DNA of 6,241 nt from an uncultured Chloroflexota bacterium (GCA_903930745.1 CAIYZX010000001.1:1-6241); one strand, 5' to 3'. Shown: positions 1-6,209, numbered from the stretch's first letter. Made by a program: numbers and translations. The notes: generated by a model from the sequence alone, not told the origin.

Positions 1-955
1 AGAGCTGATCCGCCAGCTGGCGCCCGACGAGTCCGGCGTGGAGCTGGACGACGTGCGCGTGGTGGGCCTGCCGGAGGGGAAGGACCCGGACGAGGTGCTG
101 CGGGACGAGCCGGACCGCTGGCGCGAGGAGGTCCGGACGGCGCGGCCGATCATCGACCACCTGATCGACGTCCACGCCCGTGCCCACGATCTGCGGACGC
201 CCGGCGGCCGGGCCCGCTTCGTGGACGCTGTGCTGCCCATCGTGCGCAACCTGCCGAACCCGGTCCTGCGGGACGCGTACCTCGCGAGGATCCGGCAGGT
301 CAGCGGCGTGGAGGAGCGGACCCTGCTCGAGGCGCTGCACCGCCGGCCGGAGCCGGCACATGACGCCCGCCGCGGGTCCGGGGCCGATGGCCGGGACCGC
401 TTCACGGCGGAGGCCGTGACGAAGGCGCCCGATGCGCTGCCCGTGACGGAGATCCTGCGCGCGGTCAGCCGGACGGAGCAGGAGCTGCTGCGCCTCGTGC
501 TGCTCGTCCCGGACGCGCACGACCGGATCCTGGACGGCCTGGGCCCGGACAGGCTCCCGTCCCAGGTGGCCCGTGAGCTGTACCGGGCCGTCGTGGTGGC
601 CCGCGAGCGCGACGACCACGGCGTCCGCAAGCCCTTCGTCCTCACCGCCGTGCTCGATGGCACGCACGAGGAGAGCCGGGCCCTGGGCCAGGCGCTCGTC
701 AGCCGGCCGGGGCCCAACCCGCGGGATCTCTCGGACCGCTCGCTGGGCTACGAGATCGAGCGGCTGGTCCTGGAGCTGGACGATGCCGAATGGCAGGAGC
801 GCAGCGCCTTCAACCGCGACGCCACGGCCGAGGCAGAGCGTGACCGCGACACCGCCGCCCTTGAACACCTGATGGCCGAACGGCGTCTGCTCAACGAGCA
901 ACGTCGCTCGCTGGACAGGCGCAAGGACCAGACGAGGCTTCTCGGCCGAACCTGA
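1..955 (+). CDS. dnaG: DNA primase DnaG, C-terminal part (5' end outside window)
   Basis: DnaG makes the short RNA primers used by the replicative polymerase and works with the DnaB helicase at the fork. The frame is open from base 2 to the TGA at 953-955, giving about 317 residues, roughly the C-terminal half of a usual ~600-residue primase; the zinc finger and most of the catalytic core lie upstream. The first ~45 codons are the end of the Toprim domain, recognisable by LPEGKDPDEVL (bases 68-100), which matches the conserved primase segment closing that domain. A helical stretch follows (RPIIDHLIDVH, then LPNPVLRDAYLARI), as in the C-terminal end of the RNA polymerase domain. After a variable linker (about 330-430) comes an all-helical region starting near TEQELLRLVLLVP that fits the DnaB-binding domain. 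The last ~45 residues are strongly charged (Arg/Glu/Asp) and probably coiled coil. rpoD starts 117 bases downstream, the classic dnaG-rpoD order. The identification rests on motif memory plus this neighbour. Confidence 0.93.
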   Translation, partial: ELIRQLAPDESGVELDDVRVVGLPEGKDPDEVLRDEPDRWREEVRTARPIIDHLIDVHARAHDLRTPGGRARFVDAVLPIVRNLPNPVLRDAYLARIRQVSGVEERTLLEALHRRPEPAHDARRGSGADGRDRFTAEAVTKAPDALPVTEILRAVSRTEQELLRLVLLVPDAHDRILDGLGPDRLPSQVARELYRAVVVARERDDHGVRKPFVLTAVLDGTHEESRALGQALVSRPGPNPRDLSDRSLGYEIERLVLELDDAEWQERSAFNRDATAEAERDRDTAALEHLMAERRLLNEQRRSLDRRKDQTRLLGRT

Positions 956-1072
956 CGTCCCGCCCACCCCACGCAGCCCGCCCCCCCACCAATCCGCCGC
1001 GAACCCGGAACCGATCTGAACCAAGCCCCGTTGCCGCACCAGCGTCCCCAGCACCAGGGAGGACCCGCGACC
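956..1072 (+). other. C-rich dnaG-rpoD intergenic leader
   Basis: This 117-base gap separates dnaG from rpoD. Its first half is extremely cytosine-rich, including a run of seven C at 981-987, and it ends in the rpoD ribosome binding site. I see no convincing -35/-10 pair and no strong hairpin with a T-run, so read-through from dnaG into rpoD is plausible. In many bacteria rpoD also has its own promoter within or after dnaG, and this cannot be excluded here. Confidence 0.4.
1056..1062 (+). promoter_or_regulatory. Ribosome binding site of rpoD
   Basis: AGGGAGG is a near-perfect Shine-Dalgarno sequence ten bases ahead of the ATG at 1073. It decides the start: the in-frame TTG at 1031 lies upstream of this site, has no comparable ribosome binding site, and would add 14 residues (PHQRPQHQ...) that do not look like the N-terminus of a sigma factor. 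Confidence 0.75.
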
Positions 1073-3172
1073 ATGGCAGATCCGATGGACAACCTCGTGG
1101 AGGCCGTTCTGGCCGCCGACAAGCCGAAGCGCGCCCGCGCTTCCAAGGCTGCGTCCAAGGGGGCCCCTGGGCCTGCGCCGGACCTTGATGCCACGCTGGA
1201 CGCGGAGGATGCGCTGGACCTCGATGTCGAGCCGGCCACCGTCGCCCCGGCCCCGAAGCGGGCTGCCGCTCCGAAGGGTCGCAAGCCGTCCGCCAGGGCC
1301 GCGGCGAAGGCCACGGTTGCCGCGCCCGCCGCGTCCTCCGGGGACGGCGAGGACGACGAGGACGACGACGACGCGTTCGACCTGGGCGCACTGGGCGACC
1401 TTGGCCCGGAGCCCGGTCCGGACATCTCCATCGAGGTCGTGGGCGAGGGTGACGCCGAGGCGGGCGATGGTGCGCAGCCCAGCCCGGACGGCCCGGAGAA
1501 GATCACGGCGGCGTCCGTCGAGGAGCCCACCACCGAGGAGCTGGAGTCGCTCTCGGCGGACATGATCGGGATCGACGACCCGGTCAGGATGTACCTCAAG
1601 GAGATCGGCAAGGTCGCGCTCCTCACCGCGGAGGAGGAGGTGGTCCTCGCCAAGGCCATCGAGCTTGGCGAGCAGATCATCGTGGAGCCGTGGAAGGCGG
1701 TCATCTCGCTCCACGAGTGGACGCTCCACGAGACCGAGCGCAAGACGCGGACCCAGAAGCCGCAGCACCGGCTCCCCTTCGGGCCCGAGACGCACGCCCT
1801 GGTGGCCGCCGCCCTCGCTGACCCCATGTCCGCGGACCTGCTGGTGCCGGCGCCGGACTTCACGCTGTCCAAGGCGGCGAAGGATGCCCAGAGCGAGGGC
1901 ACCGTGGCGCTCCTCAAGGAGGCCAAGGCCAAGCTCGCGGCGTACAACGCGGCGCCCACGCCGGAGGCCTTCGGGGAGATCCTGGACTGGTCCTACCTCT
2001 CGGTGCACAACGGGGACCTGGACTCGCGCGACAACCCGGGCCTGCGGGCGATCTACGACTGGTCGCGCGACACGGTGGCGTACGAGGCGCTGGCCCGCTG
2101 GATCACCGCCGGCAACGACCAGGACCTGATGCGCCGGATGGGCTTCGACCCGGAGGTCCCGTCCCAGACCAAGATGCGCGACCGCAAGGGCGACGTGGTG
2201 CGGATCAGCCGTGACGCCCGAGAGCAGCTCACGTCGGCCAACCTGCGCCTCGTGGTCTCCATCGCGAAGAAGTACATCGGCCGCGGCATGAGCTTCCTGG
2301 ACCTGATCCAGGAGGGGAACATCGGCCTCATCCGGGCCGTGGAGAAGTTCGACTTCGAGAAGGGCTTCAAGTTCTCCACGTACGCCACGTGGTGGATCCG
2401 CCAGGCGATCACGCGGGCCATCGCGGACCAGGCGCGGACGATCCGCATCCCGGTCCACATGGTGGAGACGATCAACCGCCTGATCCGCGTCTCGCGCCAG
2501 CTGCTCCAGGACCTGGGTCGCGAGCCCATGGTCGAGGAGATCGCCCTCGCCATGACGCTGGGCCCGGACAACACCACGCGGATCTTCGGCGCGGTGGGCG
2601 GCCGGGACAACATCGTGGCCTTCGAGGTCCGCGGCGAGAAGAACCCGTCCGTGCGCTTCGAGGTGGCGGACGCGTCGCGCATCAACCTCGTGGGCCTGCC
2701 CGAGGAGGGTTTTGTCATCGGCCACGCCACGCGCGGCAACATCGTGGACGTGGAGGCCCCGAAGAAGAAGGACAAGGAGGCGGAGGCCGTCGTGGTGATC
2801 ACCCCTGAGAAGGTCCGGGAGATCATCAAGGTGAGCCAGGAGCCGGTGAGCCTCGAGACGCCGATCGGCGAGGAGGAGGACTCGCACCTTGGGGACTTCA
2901 TCGAGGACCGCGGCGCGCTGGCGCCCGCGGAGGCGGCCTCGCACCAGCTGCTCAAGGAGCAGGTGGAGGCCGTCCTGGACTCCCTGACCGGGCGCGAGCG
3001 GCGGGTGCTGCAGCTGCGCTTCGGCCTCGAGGATGGGCGCGCCAGGACGCTCGAAGAGGTGGGCAAGGAGTTCAACGTGACGCGCGAGCGGATCCGCCAG
3101 ATCGAGGCGAAGGCGCTCCGCAAGCTGCGCCACCCGTCCCGCAGCCGCAAGCTCAAGGACTACCTCGAGTAG
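1073..3172 (+). CDS. rpoD: RNA polymerase primary sigma factor (sigma-70/SigA family) with two large insertions
   Basis: This is the housekeeping sigma factor, which directs core RNA polymerase to most promoters. It has 699 residues, longer than typical Gram-positive SigA. Residues 1-163 are low complexity: Lys/Ala-rich basic patches alternate with acidic ones (91-103 is almost all Asp/Glu) in place of a recognisable region 1.1. Region 1.2 starts at 168 (DDPVRMYLKEIG). About 180 residues (198-380) separate it from region 2.1 (LTSANLRLVVSIAKKY). Regions 2.2-2.4 follow (FLDLIQEGNIGL, then TYATWWIRQAITRAIADQ from 437). Region 3 begins at LGREP (481), is interrupted by about 79 residues (497-575), and resumes at ITPEKVREIIKVSQEPVSLE. 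The region 3.2 finger (GEEEDSHLGDFIED) and region 4.2 helix-turn-helix (RTLEEVGKEFNVTRERIRQIEAKALRKLR, from 658) are intact. All core-binding and promoter-reading motifs are present, so it should be functional. The identity is essentially certain; the role of the inserts is unknown. Confidence 0.98.
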   Translation: MADPMDNLVEAVLAADKPKRARASKAASKGAPGPAPDLDATLDAEDALDLDVEPATVAPAPKRAAAPKGRKPSARAAAKATVAAPAASSGDGEDDEDDDDAFDLGALGDLGPEPGPDISIEVVGEGDAEAGDGAQPSPDGPEKITAASVEEPTTEELESLSADMIGIDDPVRMYLKEIGKVALLTAEEEVVLAKAIELGEQIIVEPWKAVISLHEWTLHETERKTRTQKPQHRLPFGPETHALVAAALADPMSADLLVPAPDFTLSKAAKDAQSEGTVALLKEAKAKLAAYNAAPTPEAFGEILDWSYLSVHNGDLDSRDNPGLRAIYDWSRDTVAYEALARWITAGNDQDLMRRMGFDPEVPSQTKMRDRKGDVVRISRDAREQLTSANLRLVVSIAKKYIGRGMSFLDLIQEGNIGLIRAVEKFDFEKGFKFSTYATWWIRQAITRAIADQARTIRIPVHMVETINRLIRVSRQLLQDLGREPMVEEIALAMTLGPDNTTRIFGAVGGRDNIVAFEVRGEKNPSVRFEVADASRINLVGLPEEGFVIGHATRGNIVDVEAPKKKDKEAEAVVVITPEKVREIIKVSQEPVSLETPIGEEEDSHLGDFIEDRGALAPAEAASHQLLKEQVEAVLDSLTGRERRVLQLRFGLEDGRARTLEEVGKEFNVTRERIRQIEAKALRKLRHPSRSRKLKDYLE

Positions 3173-3212
3173 GACCTGCACCCTCCGCATCCTCCTGATT
3201 TCGTAGGAACAG

Positions 3213-3236
3213 GCCGATACCACTAGGACCATCGGC
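3213..3236. repeat. Inverted repeat GCCGAT/ATCGGC after rpoD
   Basis: GCCGAT at 3213-3218 and ATCGGC at 3231-3236 form a perfect 6-bp stem around a 12-base loop, 41 bases after the rpoD stop. GCCGATG recurs at 3258-3264, so CATCGGC (3230-3236) could alternatively pair with that copy. No T-run follows, so a classical intrinsic terminator is not supported. It could be a weak rpoD 3' hairpin or an operator ahead of the protease gene. Confidence 0.35.
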
Positions 3237-3296
3237 TGGCATGCGAAGAACCGCTGGCCGATGCAAGCACGGTGCGCCGTGGCCCACGCTATGGGA

Positions 3297-3312
3297 GCGC
3301 GCACGTGCGCGC
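3297..3312. repeat. 16-bp perfect palindrome GCGCGCACGTGCGCGC
   Basis: The sequence is perfectly self-complementary over 16 bases, centred on CACGTG, and lies 32 bases ahead of the preferred protease start at 3345. In RNA it could fold as a 6-bp G/C stem with an ACGU loop. Its position would suit an operator or a 5'-leader hairpin. If translation began at 3261 or 3291 instead, it would be coding. A chance palindrome is possible in DNA this GC-rich. Confidence 0.45.
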
Positions 3313-3344
3313 CGTCGTCCATGTTGTTGAGGCCGCTTTCGCCC

Positions 3345-5558
3345 ATGACCCGCCCGGCGCAGCTCGTCCTGGGTCTGCTCCTTGCCGTGGTGATCGCCGC
3401 GCCGGTGGCTGCGGTGACGCCCGGTGGCGCCAGCCAGCGAACCCTCACCGGGACCCTGGAGCAGGCCTACGTCGATGGATTCGGCACCACGCCGGACTCC
3501 ACGGCCTGGACGCTCCGATCGGGCAACCGCCTGACCCACGTGAATCTCCGGGGCCAGGACGCCGCCCGCTACGAGGGCCGCCGTGTCTCGATCACCGGCA
3601 ACGTGGCCGCCGAGACGCTCGACGCCGCCTCGATCACCACGGCGGACGCCGGCACCACGCCTGCCGCCCCGGAGCCGGCCCTCCCGGCCACGGATGTCGC
3701 GGCCCCCGTCGCCAAGAGCATCGCGGTCGTGATGTTCAACTTCACGGACCTCCGGACCACGCCGTACTCGGCCGCCACGCTCCAGAACGCCCTCACGGGT
3801 CCCGGCGGCGTCAAGGCGTTCTACGAGGAGGAGTCCAAGGGCGCCGTCTCCATCACCGCGTCTGTGTACGGCTGGTACCAGATCGACGCGGCCACCACGG
3901 GATGCGCCTGGAGCACCTGGCACACGCTCGCCTGGAACGCCGCCGTCGCGGACGGCGTGAACCTCGCCTCGTTCACCAACGTGATGTTCGTGTTCCCGAA
4001 CACCCCGGCGTGCGGCTTCGCGGGCCTTGGGTACGTCCCCGGCAGCTACACGTACATCAACGGCACCACCAGCGTGCAGGTCCTGACCCACGAGCTGGGC
4101 CACAACATGGGCGTCAGCCACTCCAATGCGTACAACTGCACGGTGAACGGCACGCGTGTCGCCATCGCCGCCGTGGCGAGCTGCACGGTCCAGACCTACG
4201 CGGACCCGTTCAGCACGATGGGCAACAACGCGCTCCGCCACAACCACGCGTCGCATCTTGGCGAGCTCGGCTGGCTCACCGCCGACCAGAAGGCGATCGG
4301 GTCTCCGGGCAACACGTACACGCTCGCGCCGTACTTCGGCGCGGGTCCCACCAAGCTCGTGCGGATCCCGCGCGGCGACGGCACCTTCTTCGACCTGGAC
4401 ATCCGGTCCCCCTACGGGTCATTCGACACCTACTCGGCCGGGTCTCCGGCCGTCGCCGGCGTGACGATCCGCGTGGGGCAGGGGACGGCGAGCCCCACGT
4501 GGTCGCCCAAGATGACCCTCCTCGTCGACACCACCCCGGGCACGTCGAGCCTCACGGACGCGCCACTGCTCGTTGGTCGCTCACTGACGGACCCGGTCTC
4601 CACCATCACCATCACCGCCCTCTCCGTGGACGCCTCGGGGATCAGCGTGCGCGTGACGGAGGGCATCGACCCAACCGCTCCTGCGAACCTCTCCGGGAAC
4701 GGCGTGCTGGGTACGGGCGTGACGCTCGCCTGGGCCGCCGCCACGGACAACGTGGCGCTGGACGGCTACCGCGTCGCCCGTGATGGCGTCGTCGTTGCCG
4801 CGCTGCCCGCCAACGCGACGGCGTACACGGATGCGGCGGCGCAGAGCGGTCACACCTACGCCTACACCGTCACCGCCATCGACACGTCCGGCAACCTCGG
4901 GCCGGCGGCCGGCGCCACCGTGGTGATGCCGGTGGACCCGTCCGCCACCCCCACGCCCCCGCCCGACCCCAACGCCACCCCGGCGCCCACGCAGTCGCCG
5001 CCGGTGGGCAGCTCCCTTGACACGTACGCCCCGTCAACGCCAGGGGACATCGCCGCAGAGGTTGGGATCACCACCGTCAGGCTCACCTGGTCCGCATCCA
5101 CCGACGACATCGGTGTCGTGGCCTATCGCGTCACCCGCGAGGGTGCCCTGGTTGGCACGACGAGCGCCGACACGCTCACCTGGACGGACACGGGACGCGC
5201 GCCCCTGAGCGTCTACGGCTATGCCGTCGAGGCGCTTGACGCGGTGGGCAACCCGAGCATCGCGACGTCCATCACCGTCCAGACCAACCCGGACACCGTT
5301 CGCCCCTCAACGCCCACCGGCCTCCGGCGCGCAGCCCGTTCCGGCACCTACGTCACCTTCGACTGGGCGGACACCCCGGACAACGTCAGGACCGTCAAGT
5401 ACTACATCTATCGCGTGGGTCGCTCCACGCCCATCGCGATGACGCGCATCTCCCAGGTCCGGATCGCGACGGTCAGCGGCGCCTACTACTACGTGCGTGC
5501 CGTGGACGCCGCCGGCAACAGGAGCGCGAACTCCGCGAGGCTCCTCGGCCGCAGCTGA
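3345..5558 (+). CDS. Secreted gametolysin-type (M11-like) zinc metalloprotease with three fibronectin III domains
   Basis: This is a predicted extracellular endopeptidase of 737 residues. From ATG 3345 it begins with a textbook signal peptide: basic TRP, hydrophobic LVLGLLLAVVIAA, probable cleavage after Ala23. Residues 33-98 form a small beta-rich domain, followed by an Ala/Pro linker to about 123, together possibly a propeptide. The catalytic domain starts near 124 (KSIAVVMFNF). It carries HELGHNMGVSH at 249-259, fitting the metzincin/M11 pattern HExxHNxGxxH, with Glu250 catalytic and His249, His253 and His259 as zinc ligands. A Met-turn (DPFSTMGN, Met292) follows, then HLGELGWL. Cysteines 187, 223, 265 and 280 could form two disulfides. 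Fibronectin III-like domains lie near 442-530, 563-650 and 653-737; the first two are joined by a Pro/Thr-rich linker. There is no sorting signal or C-terminal membrane anchor. In-frame ATGs at 3261, 3291 and 3321 are alternative starts; only 3345 puts the signal peptide at the N-terminus, with a weak GAGG at 3329-3332. The substrate is unknown. M6-type or other metzincins are less likely. Confidence 0.88.
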   Translation: MTRPAQLVLGLLLAVVIAAPVAAVTPGGASQRTLTGTLEQAYVDGFGTTPDSTAWTLRSGNRLTHVNLRGQDAARYEGRRVSITGNVAAETLDAASITTADAGTTPAAPEPALPATDVAAPVAKSIAVVMFNFTDLRTTPYSAATLQNALTGPGGVKAFYEEESKGAVSITASVYGWYQIDAATTGCAWSTWHTLAWNAAVADGVNLASFTNVMFVFPNTPACGFAGLGYVPGSYTYINGTTSVQVLTHELGHNMGVSHSNAYNCTVNGTRVAIAAVASCTVQTYADPFSTMGNNALRHNHASHLGELGWLTADQKAIGSPGNTYTLAPYFGAGPTKLVRIPRGDGTFFDLDIRSPYGSFDTYSAGSPAVAGVTIRVGQGTASPTWSPKMTLLVDTTPGTSSLTDAPLLVGRSLTDPVSTITITALSVDASGISVRVTEGIDPTAPANLSGNGVLGTGVTLAWAAATDNVALDGYRVARDGVVVAALPANATAYTDAAAQSGHTYAYTVTAIDTSGNLGPAAGATVVMPVDPSATPTPPPDPNATPAPTQSPPVGSSLDTYAPSTPGDIAAEVGITTVRLTWSASTDDIGVVAYRVTREGALVGTTSADTLTWTDTGRAPLSVYGYAVEALDAVGNPSIATSITVQTNPDTVRPSTPTGLRRAARSGTYVTFDWADTPDNVRTVKYYIYRVGRSTPIAMTRISQVRIATVSGAYYYVRAVDAAGNRSANSARLLGRS

Positions 5559-5572
5559 CGCCCTGGGGGCGT
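5558..5572 (+). terminator. Short hairpin overlapping the protease stop codon
   Basis: ACGCCC (5558-5563) and GGGCGT (5567-5572) form a perfect 6-bp G/C-rich stem with a 3-base loop, starting on the last base of the protease TGA. No T-run follows (the next bases are GGTTGG), so termination would be non-canonical. It may instead slow decay of the protease message or be coincidental. Confidence 0.3.
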
Positions 5573-5590
5573 GGTTGGCGCGCTCGGCGG

Positions 5591-5596
5591 TACGAT
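5591..5596 (+). promoter_or_regulatory. Possible -10 element of a leaderless promoter
   Basis: TACGAT resembles a sigma-70 -10 hexamer (TAnnnT) and ends seven bases before the ATG at 5604. That spacing would place the transcription start at or next to the start codon. No Shine-Dalgarno sequence precedes this ATG, which agrees with a leaderless message. No good -35 sits 17 bases upstream; TTGGCG at 5575-5580 is too close. The call rests on one hexamer and its position. Confidence 0.35.
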
Positions 5597-5603
5597 CGCC
5601 GGC

Positions 5604-5906
5604 ATGTCAGTCCAGGCCTACGCCCTTGTCACCACGTTCGCCGTCTGCTCCGTCCTGTGGGGCGTCCTCGCGACCCTCCTCTTCCGCCGCTTCGGGGGCC
5701 CGCGCCGCCGGCTCGCCGTCGTGGTCCCGATCGCGGCGTCGTTCCTCCTCTTCTATCTCGTGGGGCACAAGTGGGGCATCGCCATGGGGCCGATGATCCA
5801 GCTCTACGGGTTCGACGTCGCGATCGTCTCGGACAACGCCTTCGGTCTTGTCGCCGCCCTGGTCGCCGCGGCAGCGCAGACGCTCGTCGTCCGCCTGTGC
5901 CGCTGA
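5604..5906 (+). CDS. Small three-helix membrane protein of unknown function
   Basis: I do not recognise a family. The product from ATG 5604 has 100 residues and is strongly hydrophobic. Predicted membrane helices lie at about 5-27 (AYALVTTFAVCSVLWGVLATLLF), 37-56 (LAVVVPIAASFLLFYLVG) and 78-97 (NAFGLVAALVAAAAQTLVV). The basic loop RRFGGPRRR between helices 1 and 2 suggests, by the positive-inside rule, that this loop is cytoplasmic and the N-terminus outside. The second loop, GIAMGPMIQLYGFDVAIVSD, is moderately polar. No catalytic or binding motif is visible. An in-frame GTG at 5571 would add 11 residues, but it lies inside the hairpin after the protease and has no ribosome binding site, so I prefer the ATG with a -10-like hexamer just upstream. 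The gene lies 45 bases after the protease stop but probably has its own promoter. It is likely real, given the coherent membrane topology and clean start. Confidence 0.65.
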   Translation: MSVQAYALVTTFAVCSVLWGVLATLLFRRFGGPRRRLAVVVPIAASFLLFYLVGHKWGIAMGPMIQLYGFDVAIVSDNAFGLVAALVAAAAQTLVVRLCR

Positions 5907-6009
5907 GGGATCCTCGCCCGCCTCTCTTGCCTCCGTCTCCTCTCGGCCTCGGCCCGCCCCTTCTGGCGCCTCCCGGTGGGGACATTGGTTCTTGGGTGCG
6001 TTTGGCCTC

Positions 6010-6027
6010 GTAGCGGTCAACCGCAAC
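6010..6027. repeat. Palindromic 18-bp repeat, copy 1
   Basis: GTAGCGGTCAACCGCAAC. The majority consensus of the three copies is GTTGCGGTCAACCGCAAC, two 8-bp arms around CA. This copy differs from it only at base 3 (A for T), in the left arm. Confidence 0.75.
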
Positions 6028-6120
6028 CACCTTCGTGCTTGCCGCCAGCGAGGCACTGCCGGCAGCACTTGGCGCGCTCAGGGGATCGACCTGGCCATCA
6101 CGCCCCGCGGCTGCCATCTC

Positions 6121-6138
6121 GTTGCGGTCAAGCGCAAC
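6121..6138. repeat. Palindromic 18-bp repeat, copy 2
   Basis: GTTGCGGTCAAGCGCAAC. This copy matches the consensus at 17 of 18 bases; the one change is base 12 (G for C), in the right arm. It begins 111 bases after the start of copy 1 and shares its right end with the left arm of the hairpin at 6133-6154. Confidence 0.78.
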
Positions 6139-6154
6139 GTGTGACCACGTTGCG
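6133..6154. repeat. Perfect 9-bp inverted repeat linking copies 2 and 3
   Basis: CGCAACGTG (6133-6141) and CACGTTGCG (6146-6154) are perfectly complementary around the 4-base loop TGAC. The outer part of each arm is the right end of copy 2 and the left end of copy 3, so the region can fold either as two separate small palindromes or as one joint stem. Confidence 0.7.
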
Positions 6155-6166
6155 GCCAACCGCAAC
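6149..6166. repeat. Palindromic 18-bp repeat, copy 3
   Basis: GTTGCGGCCAACCGCAAC. One difference from the consensus, at base 8 (C for T). It starts 28 bases after copy 2, with 10 bases between the two elements. Confidence 0.78.
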
Positions 6167-6194
6167 GGCCTGAGCGTGAACGGGGCCGCGGAGC

Positions 6195-6209
6195 CGCAAC
6201 GACATTGCG
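6195..6209. repeat. Diverged relative of the repeat, arms in reverse order
   Basis: CGCAA (6195-6199) and TTGCG (6205-6209) form a 5-bp inverted repeat with a 5-base loop. The half-sites are those of the 18-bp elements but in the opposite order, as in the hairpin joining copies 2 and 3. It may be the remains of two flanking elements, or chance. Confidence 0.4.

Noticed and set aside
956..1055. A promoter for rpoD in the dnaG-rpoD gap
   Set aside because: No -10-like hexamer with a matching -35 was found in the C-rich sequence; a promoter may exist but the sequence alone does not support one.
1031..1072. TTG at 1031 as an upstream start for RpoD
   Set aside because: No ribosome binding site precedes it, and a strong AGGGAGG sits ten bases before the ATG at 1073.
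748..1959. A 403-codon open frame on the minus strand opposite the dnaG end and the rpoD start
   Set aside because: It lies antisense to two well-identified genes, its translation is Ser/Ala/Arg-rich low complexity, and long antisense frames are expected in GC-rich coding DNA.
2561..2797. An intein in the rpoD sigma domain 3 insert
   Set aside because: At about 79 residues it is too short, the first residue is Gly rather than Cys or Ser, and there is no His-Asn end before the downstream flank.
3153..4256. A 367-codon open frame on the minus strand opposite the protease N-terminal half
   Set aside because: The translation is dominated by Arg, Gly, Val and His with no domain; it mirrors the codon bias of the protease gene.
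3272..4783. A 503-codon plus-strand frame overlapping the protease gene
   Set aside because: The Arg/His/Pro-rich translation has no motif, while the competing frame has a signal peptide, HExxH zinc site and fibronectin III domains.
5848..6173. Small genes in the tail (98- and 65-codon plus-strand frames)
   Set aside because: They begin inside the membrane protein gene or in the pyrimidine-rich stretch, run through the repeat cluster, lack ribosome binding sites and show no recognisable protein features.
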